From NCBI GenBank assembly GCA_947626285.1, contig CANQRR010000013.1, positions 1 to 63,173 of the forward strand: 63,173 bases of DNA, read 5' to 3'. Position numbers and translations under genes: made by a program. Shown piece after piece: positions 9,366-18,844 of the stretch (position 1 is its first letter; each line of letters starts with the position of its first letter). Origin of the DNA: an uncultured Lachnospiraceae bacterium. Lineage in GTDB: Bacteria > Bacillota > Clostridia > Lachnospirales > Lachnospiraceae. Under the pieces are notes generated by a model. That model made no database searches. It was given only the letters and a program-made list of their open reading frames with translations, and was not told the origin of the DNA.

Positions 9366-11174
9366 ATGAGACAGAAGGTATCGGATTACATTGCGCAGTT
9401 TTTGGTCGATCAGGGCATTCGCGACCTGTTTCTTATCTCGGGCGGCGGGATGATGCACCTTTTGGACAGCGTGAAGCGCCAGGAGGGTTTAAATCTCGTG
9501 TTCAATCTGAACGAGCAGGCAAGCGGGATCTGCGCGGACAGCTATGCGCAGTTCACGAATCATCTGGGTGCCTGCATGGTGACGACCGGACCGGGCGCGA
9601 CAAACGCGGTCACGGGCTGCGCGGGGGCGTGGGTAGACGGCTCTCCCGCCATGTTCATTTCCGGGCAGTGTAAGACGGAGCAGATGGGCCAGCTCAAGGG
9701 CCTGCGGATCTACGGCGCCCAGGAGATCGCGATCATTCCGATGGTAAAGCCGATCACTAAGTACGCGGAGATCATTTTGAAAAAGGAAGACGTGCGGTAT
9801 CATTTGGAGAAGGCTGTTTATCTGGCGACGCACGGCCGGAAAGGTCCGGTGTGGATCGATGTTCCGCTCGATGTTCAGGGCGCTCAGGTAGAGACCGATC
9901 AGCTGAGGCCGTTTTGCCCTTCCGAGGAAGGATATGACAAGAAGGACGAGATCGCTCCGGAGCAGATAAAGGAGGTATACCGTCTGCTGAACGAGGCCAG
10001 AAGACCGGCGGTGCTGATCGGACACGGAGTGGTGTCCGCGGACAGAAAGCAGGAGATCAGGCGGTTTGTGGAGGAATGCCGGATCCCCGTGTTGGCGACC
10101 TGGCGGGCGAAGGGAGTTTTCGGGGACGAAGAGGAGTTGTATATGGGAAGCCCCGGGGCGCCTACGGTGCGGTTTTCAAATTATGTCCTGCAGAACTGTG
10201 ATTTTCTTCTGATTCTGGGAACCAGGCTGAATCCTGCCATCACGATATACGACGAACCGCATTTCGCGGAGAAGGCGCGCAAGGTCATAGTCGACATCGA
10301 GCAGGGGGAGATGGACAAGCTTGCCATTGACTTCACGCTGAAGATCAGGGCCGATGTCGCCGATTTCATAGACGCGCTGGAGGAATACAGAGGCGAGTAC
10401 CGTGCGGCGGACCGGACGGCCTGGCTGGCGTACTGCGAAAAAATGAAAAAGAAATATCCGCTGAACAAGGAAAAACAGCCGATGGACAACGAGGGGAAGA
10501 CCGACGGTTTTCTCTTTGCGGAGAAGCTCTCAGAGGTATCCTGCAGGGATGATGTGTTTGTCGGCTCGTCCTCCGGACGCACCTGCGGCATATCCCATAT
10601 GGCCTACCGGCTGAAGCAGGGACAGCGCTTTGTGACTTCCATGGGGCTCGGTTCCATGGGCTGGTGCGTTCCAAGCGCGATCGCCTGCTGCATTGCGAGC
10701 GGGAAGCACAGGACGCTTGTTCTGGAGGGGGACGGAAGCCTTCAACATAATATACAGGAGCTGCAGCTGATCGACACTTATCGGCTGCCGGTCAAGATCT
10801 TCGTGTTTTCGAATGAGGGCTACGCCTCCATTTACACCATGCAGAAGATCAATTTCCACTCGAATTTTGCCGGCTGTCAGGAGGCGAGCGGACTCAGATT
10901 CCCGAGCATGGAGGCTGTGGCCCGCACGTATCATCTGCAGTATTATCGCATTGAAAACAATATGCAGATAGAGGAGGTTCTCGGCAGATGCATGGCGGAC
11001 GATGCGCCTTGCCTGTGCGAGGTGCTCATGTCGATCAATTTTGACGAGATCCCGAAGTCTGTCACGATCGCAAATGCCGACGGGACGTTTACTTCGAGCA
11101 AACTGGAGAATCTGTACCCCTTTGTAGAGGAAGAGGAGCAGAGGGAGAATATGCCCGAGTGGGATAGCGTATGA
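9366..11174 (+). CDS. Thiamine-diphosphate enzyme, acetolactate-synthase-like, in glycan locus
   Basis: The 602-residue protein has the three-domain layout of the acetohydroxyacid synthase family: an N-terminal Pyr domain with the cofactor-activating glutamate in NLNEQASG (Glu50), a central domain, and a C-terminal PP domain with LEGDGSLQHN and SNEGYASI as the ThDP/Mg site near residues 455-490. It is unlikely to be IlvB, because it is coupled to an SDR reductase and a sugar locus rather than to ilvN. The closest known analogue by context is YerE, which transfers a two-carbon unit from pyruvate to C4 of CDP-4-keto-3,6-dideoxyglucose in yersiniose biosynthesis; rfbF, rfbG and rfbH in the same operon would supply that substrate. 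This assignment is inference. Confidence 0.85.
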   Translation: MRQKVSDYIAQFLVDQGIRDLFLISGGGMMHLLDSVKRQEGLNLVFNLNEQASGICADSYAQFTNHLGACMVTTGPGATNAVTGCAGAWVDGSPAMFISGQCKTEQMGQLKGLRIYGAQEIAIIPMVKPITKYAEIILKKEDVRYHLEKAVYLATHGRKGPVWIDVPLDVQGAQVETDQLRPFCPSEEGYDKKDEIAPEQIKEVYRLLNEARRPAVLIGHGVVSADRKQEIRRFVEECRIPVLATWRAKGVFGDEEELYMGSPGAPTVRFSNYVLQNCDFLLILGTRLNPAITIYDEPHFAEKARKVIVDIEQGEMDKLAIDFTLKIRADVADFIDALEEYRGEYRAADRTAWLAYCEKMKKKYPLNKEKQPMDNEGKTDGFLFAEKLSEVSCRDDVFVGSSSGRTCGISHMAYRLKQGQRFVTSMGLGSMGWCVPSAIACCIASGKHRTLVLEGDGSLQHNIQELQLIDTYRLPVKIFVFSNEGYASIYTMQKINFHSNFAGCQEASGLRFPSMEAVARTYHLQYYRIENNMQIEEVLGRCMADDAPCLCEVLMSINFDEIPKSVTIANADGTFTSSKLENLYPFVEEEEQRENMPEWDSV

Positions 11175-12046
11175 AGAAGATATTACTGACCGGAGGATCC
11201 GGTTTTATCGGGAAAAATCTGAGGGAAGCGCTGTCGGACCGATATGAGATCTTCGCCCCGTCCCACGCGGAGCTGGATCTGCTGGACGATGCGGCTGTGA
11301 GCAGGTACATTCGGCAAAATCAGATCGATGATATCATCCACGCCGCGGTCCATGTGCCCATGTTTCACGGAGAGACACAGGAATACTATAACGACATGCG
11401 CATGTTTTTTAATCTGGCCCGGAACAGCGGGGAAGTGGAAAAGATCCTGTACTTCGGCAGCGGAGCCGAGTATGATAAGAGATACGATATCCGCATGGTG
11501 AGAGAAGAAGCGATCGGCAGGACGCTGCCGGCGACGGAGTACGGGCTGGCCAAGTATACGATGAACGAGCTGGCAAGGAGATCCGACAATATCTACAATC
11601 TGCGTCTGTTCGGTATCTTTGGCAAATATGAGTTGTTTTATATCAAGTTCCTCTCAAACCTCTGCTGTAAGGCGGTCTACGATCTGCCGCTCACGGTGAG
11701 GAGAGACTGCTATTTTGATTTTCTCTACATAGCAGATCTGCCCGCGATCGTCGAGTGGTTTCTGGAAGGGACGCCCCGCTGTCACGACTATAACGTCTGC
11801 AGCGGCAGCGAGTATCTGCTTACCGAGCTGGCCCAAAAAGTGGTCGCGTGCAGCGGGAAGCAGCTTCCGATCAGGCTTTTGAGCGAGGAGCGCAATCTGG
11901 ACTATTCGGCGTCAAACGCCCGTCTGATGGAGGAGATGCCGTCTCTGCGTCTCACGGATATGGAGACCGCGCTCGGCGAGCTGTACGCGTATTATGAGAA
12001 GATAAAAGATTCTGTTGACCGAGATACACTGGAAAAGGCAGTATAA
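11171..12046 (+). CDS. NAD(P)-dependent epimerase/reductase (extended SDR)
   Basis: The 291-residue protein starts with a Rossmann motif (ILLTGGSGFIGKNL), has a YGLAK motif near residue 123 that provides the catalytic Tyr and Lys, and a typical extended-SDR C-terminal part. The ATG overlaps the stop of the thiamine-diphosphate enzyme (ATGA), so the two proteins are likely made together. By analogy with YerF in the yersiniose pathway it could reduce the ketone formed by its partner; an epimerase role on another sugar is equally compatible with the sequence. Confidence 0.82.
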   Translation: MKKILLTGGSGFIGKNLREALSDRYEIFAPSHAELDLLDDAAVSRYIRQNQIDDIIHAAVHVPMFHGETQEYYNDMRMFFNLARNSGEVEKILYFGSGAEYDKRYDIRMVREEAIGRTLPATEYGLAKYTMNELARRSDNIYNLRLFGIFGKYELFYIKFLSNLCCKAVYDLPLTVRRDCYFDFLYIADLPAIVEWFLEGTPRCHDYNVCSGSEYLLTELAQKVVACSGKQLPIRLLSEERNLDYSASNARLMEEMPSLRLTDMETALGELYAYYEKIKDSVDRDTLEKAV

Positions 12047-12077
12047 AAAATATATACAGTTTTGGAGGAAAACGTTT

Positions 12078-13082
12078 ATGCTGAATGGAAAGACCATATT
12101 GATCACCGGGGGAACAGGTAGTTTCGGACATAAATTTCTCGAAATGCTATTGGAGAGATATGTCCCGCACAGAGTGATCATTTATTCGAGGGATGAGTTC
12201 AAGCAGCACCTGATGAAGACAAAGTATCAGGGAAAGCTCGATATGTCCAAGGTGCGCTTCTTTATCGGCGATGTGCGCGACAAGGACCGGATGATGCGGG
12301 CGTTTGACCATGTGGACTATGTGATCCACGCGGCCGCCATGAAACAGGTGCCTACCTGCGAGTACAATCCGTTTGAAGCGATCAAGACCAACATTCATGG
12401 CGCGCAGAATGTGATCGACGCGGCGATCGACCGCGGCGTGAAGAAGGTAGTGGCGCTGTCCACGGACAAAGCGGTGAACCCGATCAACCTGTACGGGGGA
12501 ACCAAGCTCGTCTCGGATAAGCTGTTTATCTCCGCAAACGCTTACAGCAAGATCAGCGGGACGAAGTTTTCCGTAGTCCGCTACGGGAACGTGGCAGGGA
12601 GCCGGGGTTCTGTGATCCCGGTATTTGAGGATCTGATCCAGCACGGCGCCACGGAGCTCCCGATCACGGACAAGCGGATGACAAGATTCTGGATCACGCT
12701 GGAGCAGGGCGTTGAACTGGTGTTTAAGGCGCTGGAGGAATCGCAGGGAGGAGAGACCTTTATTTCAAAGATCCCGTCCTTCTATATTACGGATCTGGCG
12801 AAGGCGATGCTGCCGGACGGCTCGATCAGAGAGATCGGCATCCGCGAGGGCGAAAAGCTGCATGAGGTCATGGTGACGAAGGACGACAGCTACCTGACGT
12901 ATGAGTACGAAAAGCATTACATCATCTATCCGCATTTTGACTGGTGGAAGTTTGACGAGGCGCAGGTCGGAAACGGGAAGAAGGTCGCCGACGGTTTTGA
13001 GTACAATTCCGGTACCAATACGCAGTGGCTGGATGTGGAGCAGATCAGAAAAGAACTGCAGTGGCTGAAAGAGCACCATTAG
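12078..13082 (+). CDS. pseB: UDP-N-acetylglucosamine 4,6-dehydratase (inverting)
   Basis: The 334-residue protein begins MLNGKTILITGGTGSFGHKF and continues SRDEFKQHLM, characteristic of PseB/FlaA1. It converts UDP-GlcNAc to the 4-keto-6-deoxy L-sugar that starts pseudaminic acid synthesis. The start at 12078 is 9 bases after GGAGG and begins at the family's usual N-terminus. An in-frame ATG at 12015 lies inside the upstream gene and lacks support. pseC follows 12 bases later. Confidence 0.93.
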   Translation: MLNGKTILITGGTGSFGHKFLEMLLERYVPHRVIIYSRDEFKQHLMKTKYQGKLDMSKVRFFIGDVRDKDRMMRAFDHVDYVIHAAAMKQVPTCEYNPFEAIKTNIHGAQNVIDAAIDRGVKKVVALSTDKAVNPINLYGGTKLVSDKLFISANAYSKISGTKFSVVRYGNVAGSRGSVIPVFEDLIQHGATELPITDKRMTRFWITLEQGVELVFKALEESQGGETFISKIPSFYITDLAKAMLPDGSIREIGIREGEKLHEVMVTKDDSYLTYEYEKHYIIYPHFDWWKFDEAQVGNGKKVADGFEYNSGTNTQWLDVEQIRKELQWLKEHH

Positions 13083-13094
13083 GGGGATAAGAGC

Positions 13095-14288
13095 ATGGAG
13101 AAGCTGGCGATTTGCGGCGGAGAACCGGTCCGGAAAAGCAGGCTGTCATACGGACATCAGTATATTGACGAGAAGGATATCGAGGCGGTAGTGGATGTCC
13201 TGAAGAGTGATTTCCTCACCTGCGGACCGATGATCGAAAAGCTGGAGGACAGGCTGTGCGCGCTGACGGGGGCAAAGCACGCGGTGGTGGTAAGCAGCGG
13301 CACCGCGGCGCTGCATCTGGCGTGTATGGCGGCGGGGATCGCGGAAGGCGACGAGGTGATCACGACGCCGATCACGTTCGCGGCGTCGGCAAATTGCGCG
13401 CTGTATTGCGGGGGACAGCCGGTCTTTGCGGATATCGATCCGGATACTTACAATATTTCTCCGGCTTCCATAGAAGAAAAAGTAACGGAAAACACAAAGG
13501 CTGTCGTGGCGGTGGATTACACGGGACAGGCCGTCGAGCTGGATCCGATCCGGGAGATCTGCCGACGCCATAAGCTGTGCCTGATCGAAGACGGCGCGCA
13601 TTCCATAGGGACGAAGTACAAGGGTAAGTATGTCGGGAGCATCGCTGATATGACGACTTTCAGTTTTCATCCGGTAAAGACGGTGACCGGAGGGGAGGGC
13701 GGCGCTGTGCTCACGGACAGCGATGAGTATTACGAGCGCTTGTTGCTGGGACGCTCGCATGGCATCACCAGAAAGGAAGAACTGATGCAGGGAAGCTCCG
13801 AGGGCGGCTGGTATTATCAGCAGATCGGTCTGGGATATAATTATCGCATGACGGATCTGCAGGCGGCGCTGATCTGCAGTCAGCTGGACAAGCTGGACAT
13901 GTTTGCAGAGCGCAGAAAGGAGATCGTCCGCAGATATAATAAAGCGTTTTCTGAGATTCCGCAGCTGGTCGTTCAGAGAGAGATCCCGGAATCCGACACG
14001 GTGAGACATCTTTATATCCTCCAGCTGAGATCGGAAGATCTGAAGGCGGACAGAAAAGAAGTCTATGACGCTCTGGCAGCGGAAGGGATCGGCTGCAATG
14101 TGCACTACATTCCGGTCTACTATTTCCCGTATTACCGGGAAATGGGATATGAGAAAGGGCTGTGTCCCAACGCGGAATATTTGTATGATCGCATCCTTAC
14201 GATTCCGCTCTACTATGCGATGACGGATCAGGATGTGGAAGACGTGATACATGCGGTGCGAAAGGTGATCGCGCATTTCGCGAGATGA
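13095..14288 (+). CDS. pseC: UDP-4-amino-4,6-dideoxy-N-acetyl-L-altrosamine transaminase
   Basis: The 397-residue protein is a PLP-dependent DegT/DnrJ/EryC1 aminotransferase: SSGTAALHLAC near residue 67, IEDGAHSIGTKY near residue 163 and the PLP lysine in FSFHPVKTVTGGEGGAV near residue 192. In the Pse pathway it aminates the PseB product at C4 using glutamate. Its place directly after pseB and before pseG supports pseC rather than another sugar aminotransferase. Confidence 0.92.
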   Translation: MEKLAICGGEPVRKSRLSYGHQYIDEKDIEAVVDVLKSDFLTCGPMIEKLEDRLCALTGAKHAVVVSSGTAALHLACMAAGIAEGDEVITTPITFAASANCALYCGGQPVFADIDPDTYNISPASIEEKVTENTKAVVAVDYTGQAVELDPIREICRRHKLCLIEDGAHSIGTKYKGKYVGSIADMTTFSFHPVKTVTGGEGGAVLTDSDEYYERLLLGRSHGITRKEELMQGSSEGGWYYQQIGLGYNYRMTDLQAALICSQLDKLDMFAERRKEIVRRYNKAFSEIPQLVVQREIPESDTVRHLYILQLRSEDLKADRKEVYDALAAEGIGCNVHYIPVYYFPYYREMGYEKGLCPNAEYLYDRILTIPLYYAMTDQDVEDVIHAVRKVIAHFAR

Positions 14289-14307
14289 CGCAGGCGGAGT
14301 ATCGGTT

Positions 14308-15339
14308 ATGAAATATATTCGTGCAGATGCAAATGAGTGCATCGGGACAGGACATGTCATGAGATGCCTTTCGATCGCGGAGGAACTGCGGGACCAGGGC
14401 GAAGAAGTGACTTTTATCACTGCGGATAGGGAATCGTCTTCGATCATTGAGAAATATGGATTTGAGATAATCTGCTTAAACTCCGAATGGGATAATTTGG
14501 AAAAGGAAACTGATTCGCTGGTCAGGATCATTCAGGAGAGGCAGATTTCTTTTTTGTTGATCGATTCCTACTATGTGACGGAAGCCTATCTTCGCGCGAT
14601 CGGCCGTTACGCGAAGACCGCGTATATCGATGATCTGGACCGGTTCCTCTATCCGGTGGACCTGCTGATCAATTACAATATCTATGCAGAGGAGCTGGAC
14701 TATCCATCGCGCTATCAGAGAGCGGGACAGCGGACGGCGTTTGCGCTTGGGTGTAGCTATGCTCCGCTGAGAAAAGAATTCCGCCATGTGCGCAGAGAAA
14801 CGCGGGACGAGGTCAAAGAGATCCTGATCACCTCCGGGGGAACAGACCGGTACAATGTCGCGGGACAGCTTCTGGAGGCGCTTCACGGACAGACATGGTT
14901 TGAAGCATATGAGTACACGGTCATTGTCGGCAAATTTAACGGAAACAGAAAGTCACTGGAAGAAAAGTGGGGACGATGCGGGAACATTCATCTGCTCAGC
15001 AATGTGAATAACATGGGGGAACATATGAAGCGCTGTGATGTGGCGATAGCCGCGGGCGGCTCGACCACATATGAGCTGTGCGCGTGCGGGGTGCCGGCCA
15101 TTTTGTATACGATGGCGGACAATCAGCGCAGACTGGCGGAGACTGTCTCCCGGATGGGTCTCATACCGTATGTGGGAGATGTGCGTGAAGGCATGAGCGA
15201 AAAGGTAGACCGGATCATTCGTCAGCTGGAGCGGTACTTTGACGATGCAGACGAGCGGAAAGAGAAGTCTCAAAGCATGAGACGGATCGTGGACGGAGAG
15301 GGCTGCAGGCGGCTCGCGCAGAAAATAGCCGTTTTGTGA
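14308..15339 (+). CDS. pseG: UDP-2,4-diacetamido-2,4,6-trideoxy-L-altropyranose hydrolase
   Basis: The 343-residue protein has the PseG N-terminus IRADANECIGTGHVMRCL, including the G-x-G-H-x-x-R loop, and the C-terminal GT-B-like motif AAGGSTTYELCACGVP near residue 250. PseG removes UDP from the diacetylated sugar to give the free hexose used by PseI. In many bacteria pseF sits between pseC and pseG; here nothing lies between them. Confidence 0.92.
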   Translation: MKYIRADANECIGTGHVMRCLSIAEELRDQGEEVTFITADRESSSIIEKYGFEIICLNSEWDNLEKETDSLVRIIQERQISFLLIDSYYVTEAYLRAIGRYAKTAYIDDLDRFLYPVDLLINYNIYAEELDYPSRYQRAGQRTAFALGCSYAPLRKEFRHVRRETRDEVKEILITSGGTDRYNVAGQLLEALHGQTWFEAYEYTVIVGKFNGNRKSLEEKWGRCGNIHLLSNVNNMGEHMKRCDVAIAAGGSTTYELCACGVPAILYTMADNQRRLAETVSRMGLIPYVGDVREGMSEKVDRIIRQLERYFDDADERKEKSQSMRRIVDGEGCRRLAQKIAVL

Positions 15340-15362
15340 GGAAAACAGAGGAGGAAGACGGA

Positions 15363-16478
15363 GTGGATAAGGGGCGGAACAGCTTTCACAACAACGCGTT
15401 GGACTTATGGAAATTTATTTTTTCCATCCTGATTATGCTTTATCATACCGTGTACATTTTTGGCGAGGGTAATTTCCTTATCTTTCGAGGAGGGTACATT
15501 GGCGTTGAGTTTTTCTTTATTGTTTCCGGCTTCCTGATGGCGCAGTCGGCGGCGAACGCCTGCAGGCGGGCGAACGGGGAATGCGTATGTCTGGGCAGAG
15601 AGACGACGTCGTTTCTGCTCAGGAAGGTCAGGATCATATATCCGTATTTTATTGTTGCGGTCGTTTTTTCCATCGCCAGCAGGGTCGTGATCGAAAAGAT
15701 GTCGCTGTATGCGCTGGCGCGCAATCTGCTCTACTCGGTCGGGGAGATTCTTCTGCTGCATCAGACAGGGTTTGACTTCTACAGCTGGATCGGGGGCTCG
15801 TGGTATTTATCGGCGATGCTGATCGGGATGCTGTTCATATATCCGCTGCTGAGATACAAAAGGGATCTATACACCAACATAATTGCGCCCATTGCCATCA
15901 TATTGCTGTTCGGTTACTTTATGGATAAATGGGGTATGATTCATAAGATGAGCGAGTGGTACAAAGGCTTCCGGTTTTCTGTTCTGCGGGCGATGGGTGA
16001 TATGAACATCGGAGTGATCGTGTATGCGGGCGCGAACAAAATAAGAGAGATTCCGTTTACGGATCTCGCGAGGAGAATACTGGCGATGCTGGCGCTGGCC
16101 GGCTATGCTTTTGTACTGATATCATGCTTCGGCAGAGGCGACGGAACCATGGACTTTATCTGGATCCTCATTCTGGCAGTCTGTGTTGCGGTCACCGGAA
16201 GCGGCGCGGACAGTCTGGCCGGATGGCTGAACCGCTTTGACTCGAAGCTGTTTCGGCGTTTTGCCACGTTCAGCATGGCTTTGTATGTGAATCACCTCAG
16301 CTGTTATCCGATCGTGGTGAGATACTTTCCGGCATACAGCGACTGGGAAAAGATCGGTATCTTCTGCGCCCTGTCTGTTTTGCTTGCAATGCTGTGCATA
16401 GCTGTGGTAAATTGTATGCAGCTGTTTTGGTCAAAATACGGGAGAAAGATCAAAAGATATTTTGTTGTGGAACTGTGA
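15363..16478 (+). CDS. Acyltransferase 3 family membrane protein (OafA-like)
   Basis: The protein has about ten hydrophobic segments and begins with the acyltransferase-3 pattern ALDLWKFIFSILIMLYHT, whose His is the family's likely catalytic residue, followed by EFFFIVSGFLMA. Such proteins O-acylate sugars of surface polymers in the membrane. A GTG at 15336 overlaps the pseG stop, but the GTG at 15363 is 8 bases after a full AGGAGG and I prefer it (371 residues). It could acylate the nonulosonate or the dideoxysugar. Confidence 0.87.
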   Translation: MDKGRNSFHNNALDLWKFIFSILIMLYHTVYIFGEGNFLIFRGGYIGVEFFFIVSGFLMAQSAANACRRANGECVCLGRETTSFLLRKVRIIYPYFIVAVVFSIASRVVIEKMSLYALARNLLYSVGEILLLHQTGFDFYSWIGGSWYLSAMLIGMLFIYPLLRYKRDLYTNIIAPIAIILLFGYFMDKWGMIHKMSEWYKGFRFSVLRAMGDMNIGVIVYAGANKIREIPFTDLARRILAMLALAGYAFVLISCFGRGDGTMDFIWILILAVCVAVTGSGADSLAGWLNRFDSKLFRRFATFSMALYVNHLSCYPIVVRYFPAYSDWEKIGIFCALSVLLAMLCIAVVNCMQLFWSKYGRKIKRYFVVEL

Positions 16479-16489
16479 GGTGCATGGGA

Positions 16490-17266
16490 ATGAAGGTAGT
16501 AATTCTGGCAGGCGGATTTGGCACCCGCATCAGCGAAGAGAGTCATTTGAAGCCGAAACCGATGATCGAGATCGGGGAGAAACCGATTCTCTGGCACATT
16601 ATGAAAGGGTTCTCTTATTACGGATTCAATGAGTTTATCATATGCTGCGGGTATAAGCAGTATGTGATCAAAGAGTGGTTTTCTGATTATTACCTTCACA
16701 ACAGCGATGTAACGTTTGACTTTTCAAAGGGCGGAGCCATGCAGGTACATAACAATGTGGCGGAGCCGTGGAAGGTGACGCTGGTGGACACCGGATTAAA
16801 TACGATGACCGGGGGAAGAATAAAACGGGTGCGTGAATATGTCGGAAATGAGACCTTTTTGATGACGTACGGGGACGGCGTATCCGATATCAATATTCCG
16901 GATCTGCTGAGATTTCACAGACAGAGAGGCCGGCTGGCTACCCTGACTGCGGTCAATACCCAGCAGCGGTTCGGCGTGCTGCAGATCAACGAGGAGGGCG
17001 CCATAACGGATTTTCGGGAAAAATCGGACGACGACGCGGGGAGGATCAACGCCGGCTATATGGTGCTGGAGCCGGAAGTGTTTGACCTGATCGACGGCGA
17101 CGACACGACTTTTGAGCGGGAGCCGCTGATGAAGCTTTCGGCGATGGGGCAATTGAACGCCTACAAGTATGACGGCTTCTGGCAATGCATGGACAGCCAG
17201 AAGGAAAAGAATAAGCTGGAGGCATTGTGGAATTCCGGCAGAGCTCCGTGGAAGATCTGGCAGTAG
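16490..17266 (+). CDS. rfbF: Glucose-1-phosphate cytidylyltransferase
   Basis: The 258-residue protein, the usual family length, begins MKVVILAGGFGTRISEES and contains KPMIEIGEKPILWHIMK. It makes CDP-glucose from glucose-1-phosphate and CTP, the entry to CDP-3,6-dideoxyhexoses. The ATG at 16490 is 9 bases after GAGG, against 3 bases for the ATG at 16484. It sits inside the pse block although its pathway partners rfbH and rfbG come after pseH, so the two pathways are interleaved. It is not PseF, which belongs to the CMP-sialate synthetase family. Confidence 0.93.
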   Translation: MKVVILAGGFGTRISEESHLKPKPMIEIGEKPILWHIMKGFSYYGFNEFIICCGYKQYVIKEWFSDYYLHNSDVTFDFSKGGAMQVHNNVAEPWKVTLVDTGLNTMTGGRIKRVREYVGNETFLMTYGDGVSDINIPDLLRFHRQRGRLATLTAVNTQQRFGVLQINEEGAITDFREKSDDDAGRINAGYMVLEPEVFDLIDGDDTTFEREPLMKLSAMGQLNAYKYDGFWQCMDSQKEKNKLEALWNSGRAPWKIWQ

Positions 17267-17286
17267 AATAAGATGAGGACACAGAC

Positions 17287-18336
17287 ATGTTTCGAATTTA
17301 TGATAGGATCCATTCGGGAGAGGTATATGTGATCGCAGAGATGAGCGCGAATCATGCGGGAAAGCTTGAGAACGCGCTTGAGATCGTGCGGCAGGCGGCA
17401 GAGGCGGGCGCCGACTGTGTAAAGATACAGACCTACACCGCGGATACGATCACGATTGACTGTGACAGTGCGCCTTTCAGAATCCAGGGCGGCTTATGGG
17501 ATGGGTATAAGCTGTACGATCTGTACACGGATGCAGGCACTCCCTGGGAGTGGCAGGCCCGGATCAAGCAGGAGTGCGAGAAATGCGGCGTGGATTTTCT
17601 CTCTACACCGTTTGACCGCACAGCGGTGGATTTCCTGGAAGGGATCGGGTGCGAGGCGTATAAGATCGCCAGCTTTGAGCTGGTGGACATTCCTTTGATC
17701 GAATATGCGGCCAGGCAGGGCAAACCTATGATCATTTCCTGCGGCATGGGAAGCGTCGGGGAGATACAGGAGGCTGTGGATGCCTGCAGACGGGCCGGCA
17801 ACGAGCAGATCATTTTACTGAAGTGCTGCAGTGAATATCCGGCAAACTGGAATGATATGCATTTGGCGAACATCCCGGATATGAAGCGGCGCTTTGGGGT
17901 TCCGGTAGGGCTGTCCGATCACAGTATGGGAAGCCTGGGCGCGGTGACAGGGGTATCTTTGGGAGCCTGTGTAGTGGAAAAGCACATATGCTTAAGCCGC
18001 AGTATCCGGAATCCGGACAGCGAGTTCAGCATGGAGATTCCCGAGTTTGCCCGGATGGTGCAGGATGTGAGAAATGCCGTGGCGATCCGCGGGGAGATTC
18101 AATACGGCCCGACGCCGGGCGAGGATGGAAATGTGAAACTGCGCCGCAGTCTGTTTGCCGTGAAAGATATCAAGGCGGGAGAAGAGCTCACGACAGAGAA
18201 TATATGCAGTATACGGCCGGCGGCAGGGCTGCCTCCGCGCGATTACGATACTGTTCTGGGGAAACGCGCGGCATGTGACATTCCGCGGGGCACGCCGCTT
18301 GCTTTCGGGCTGATCGCGGAGGAGAATGAGAGGTAG
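17287..18336 (+). CDS. pseI: Pseudaminic acid synthase
   Basis: The 349-residue protein has the NeuB-type TIM barrel (EMSANHAGKLENALEIV at residue 20; TYTADTITIDC, a Pse-type signature, near residue 52) and a C-terminal SAF/antifreeze-like domain starting at RRSLFAVKDIKAGEEL near residue 282. It condenses the free diacetamido-trideoxyhexose with phosphoenolpyruvate to give the nine-carbon acid. pseH follows after five bases. Confidence 0.93.
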   Translation: MFRIYDRIHSGEVYVIAEMSANHAGKLENALEIVRQAAEAGADCVKIQTYTADTITIDCDSAPFRIQGGLWDGYKLYDLYTDAGTPWEWQARIKQECEKCGVDFLSTPFDRTAVDFLEGIGCEAYKIASFELVDIPLIEYAARQGKPMIISCGMGSVGEIQEAVDACRRAGNEQIILLKCCSEYPANWNDMHLANIPDMKRRFGVPVGLSDHSMGSLGAVTGVSLGACVVEKHICLSRSIRNPDSEFSMEIPEFARMVQDVRNAVAIRGEIQYGPTPGEDGNVKLRRSLFAVKDIKAGEELTTENICSIRPAAGLPPRDYDTVLGKRAACDIPRGTPLAFGLIAEENER

Positions 18337-18341
18337 CAGAG

Positions 18342-18827
18342 ATGGCGATTCGTCTGAGGAGAGCGACAGAGCAGGATGCAGATCTTTTGTTTGAATGGGT
18401 AAATGATCCGGAAGTTCGGAACAATTCTTTTTCTACGCGGCTGATCTCTTACCGGGAACATCTGGAGTGGTACAAAAGATTGATGAGCGATGAGAATTCT
18501 GCCCAGTATATTCTTGAGGAGGGCACGGAGGCGGTCGGACAGGCGCGGCTTACCATATGCGGGAACCGGGCGGAAATCGGTTACAGCATATGCAGGGTGA
18601 AGCGATGCAAGGGGTACGGCAGGGAAATGCTGCGTCTTCTTGCCCGGAAGGTGCAGGAGGAGTATCCTGCGGTCGATACTCTTATCGCAAGGGTGAAACC
18701 GCATAATACAGCGTCGCAGCAGGCGCTTCTGAACGCGGGATATGAGGAAAGAAGCAGGGAATTTGAGATGGATCTGCGCAATATGTTTTCCGCGGAAAAC
18801 GAGAGACAGGCGAAACCGGCTGATTAA
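18342..18827 (+). CDS. pseH: GNAT acetyltransferase for the Pse intermediate
   Basis: The 161-residue GNAT-fold protein starts IRLRRATEQDADLLFEWVNDPEVR, a pattern shared with PseH and other sugar N-acetyltransferases, and has the acetyl-CoA loop region RCKGYGREM near residue 88. It would acetylate the 4-amino group of the PseC product. Assignment rests on family plus position directly after pseI. Confidence 0.86.
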   Translation: MAIRLRRATEQDADLLFEWVNDPEVRNNSFSTRLISYREHLEWYKRLMSDENSAQYILEEGTEAVGQARLTICGNRAEIGYSICRVKRCKGYGREMLRLLARKVQEEYPAVDTLIARVKPHNTASQQALLNAGYEERSREFEMDLRNMFSAENERQAKPAD

Positions 18828-18844
18828 GATGGGAGGAACGCGCT

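Noticed and set aside
9366-11174. Assignment of the thiamine-diphosphate enzyme as IlvB
   Set aside because: It is coupled to an SDR reductase in a sugar operon, 28 kb from ilvN, and its context fits sugar-modifying relatives better. The fold alone does not decide.
15336-15362. GTG at 15336 as start of the acyltransferase
   Set aside because: It lies on the pseG stop without a ribosome site, while GTG at 15363 has AGGAGG at 8 bases.
16490-17266. rfbF considered as the missing pseF
   Set aside because: The protein has the glucose-1-phosphate cytidylyltransferase pattern and length; PseF belongs to the CMP-sialate synthetase family.
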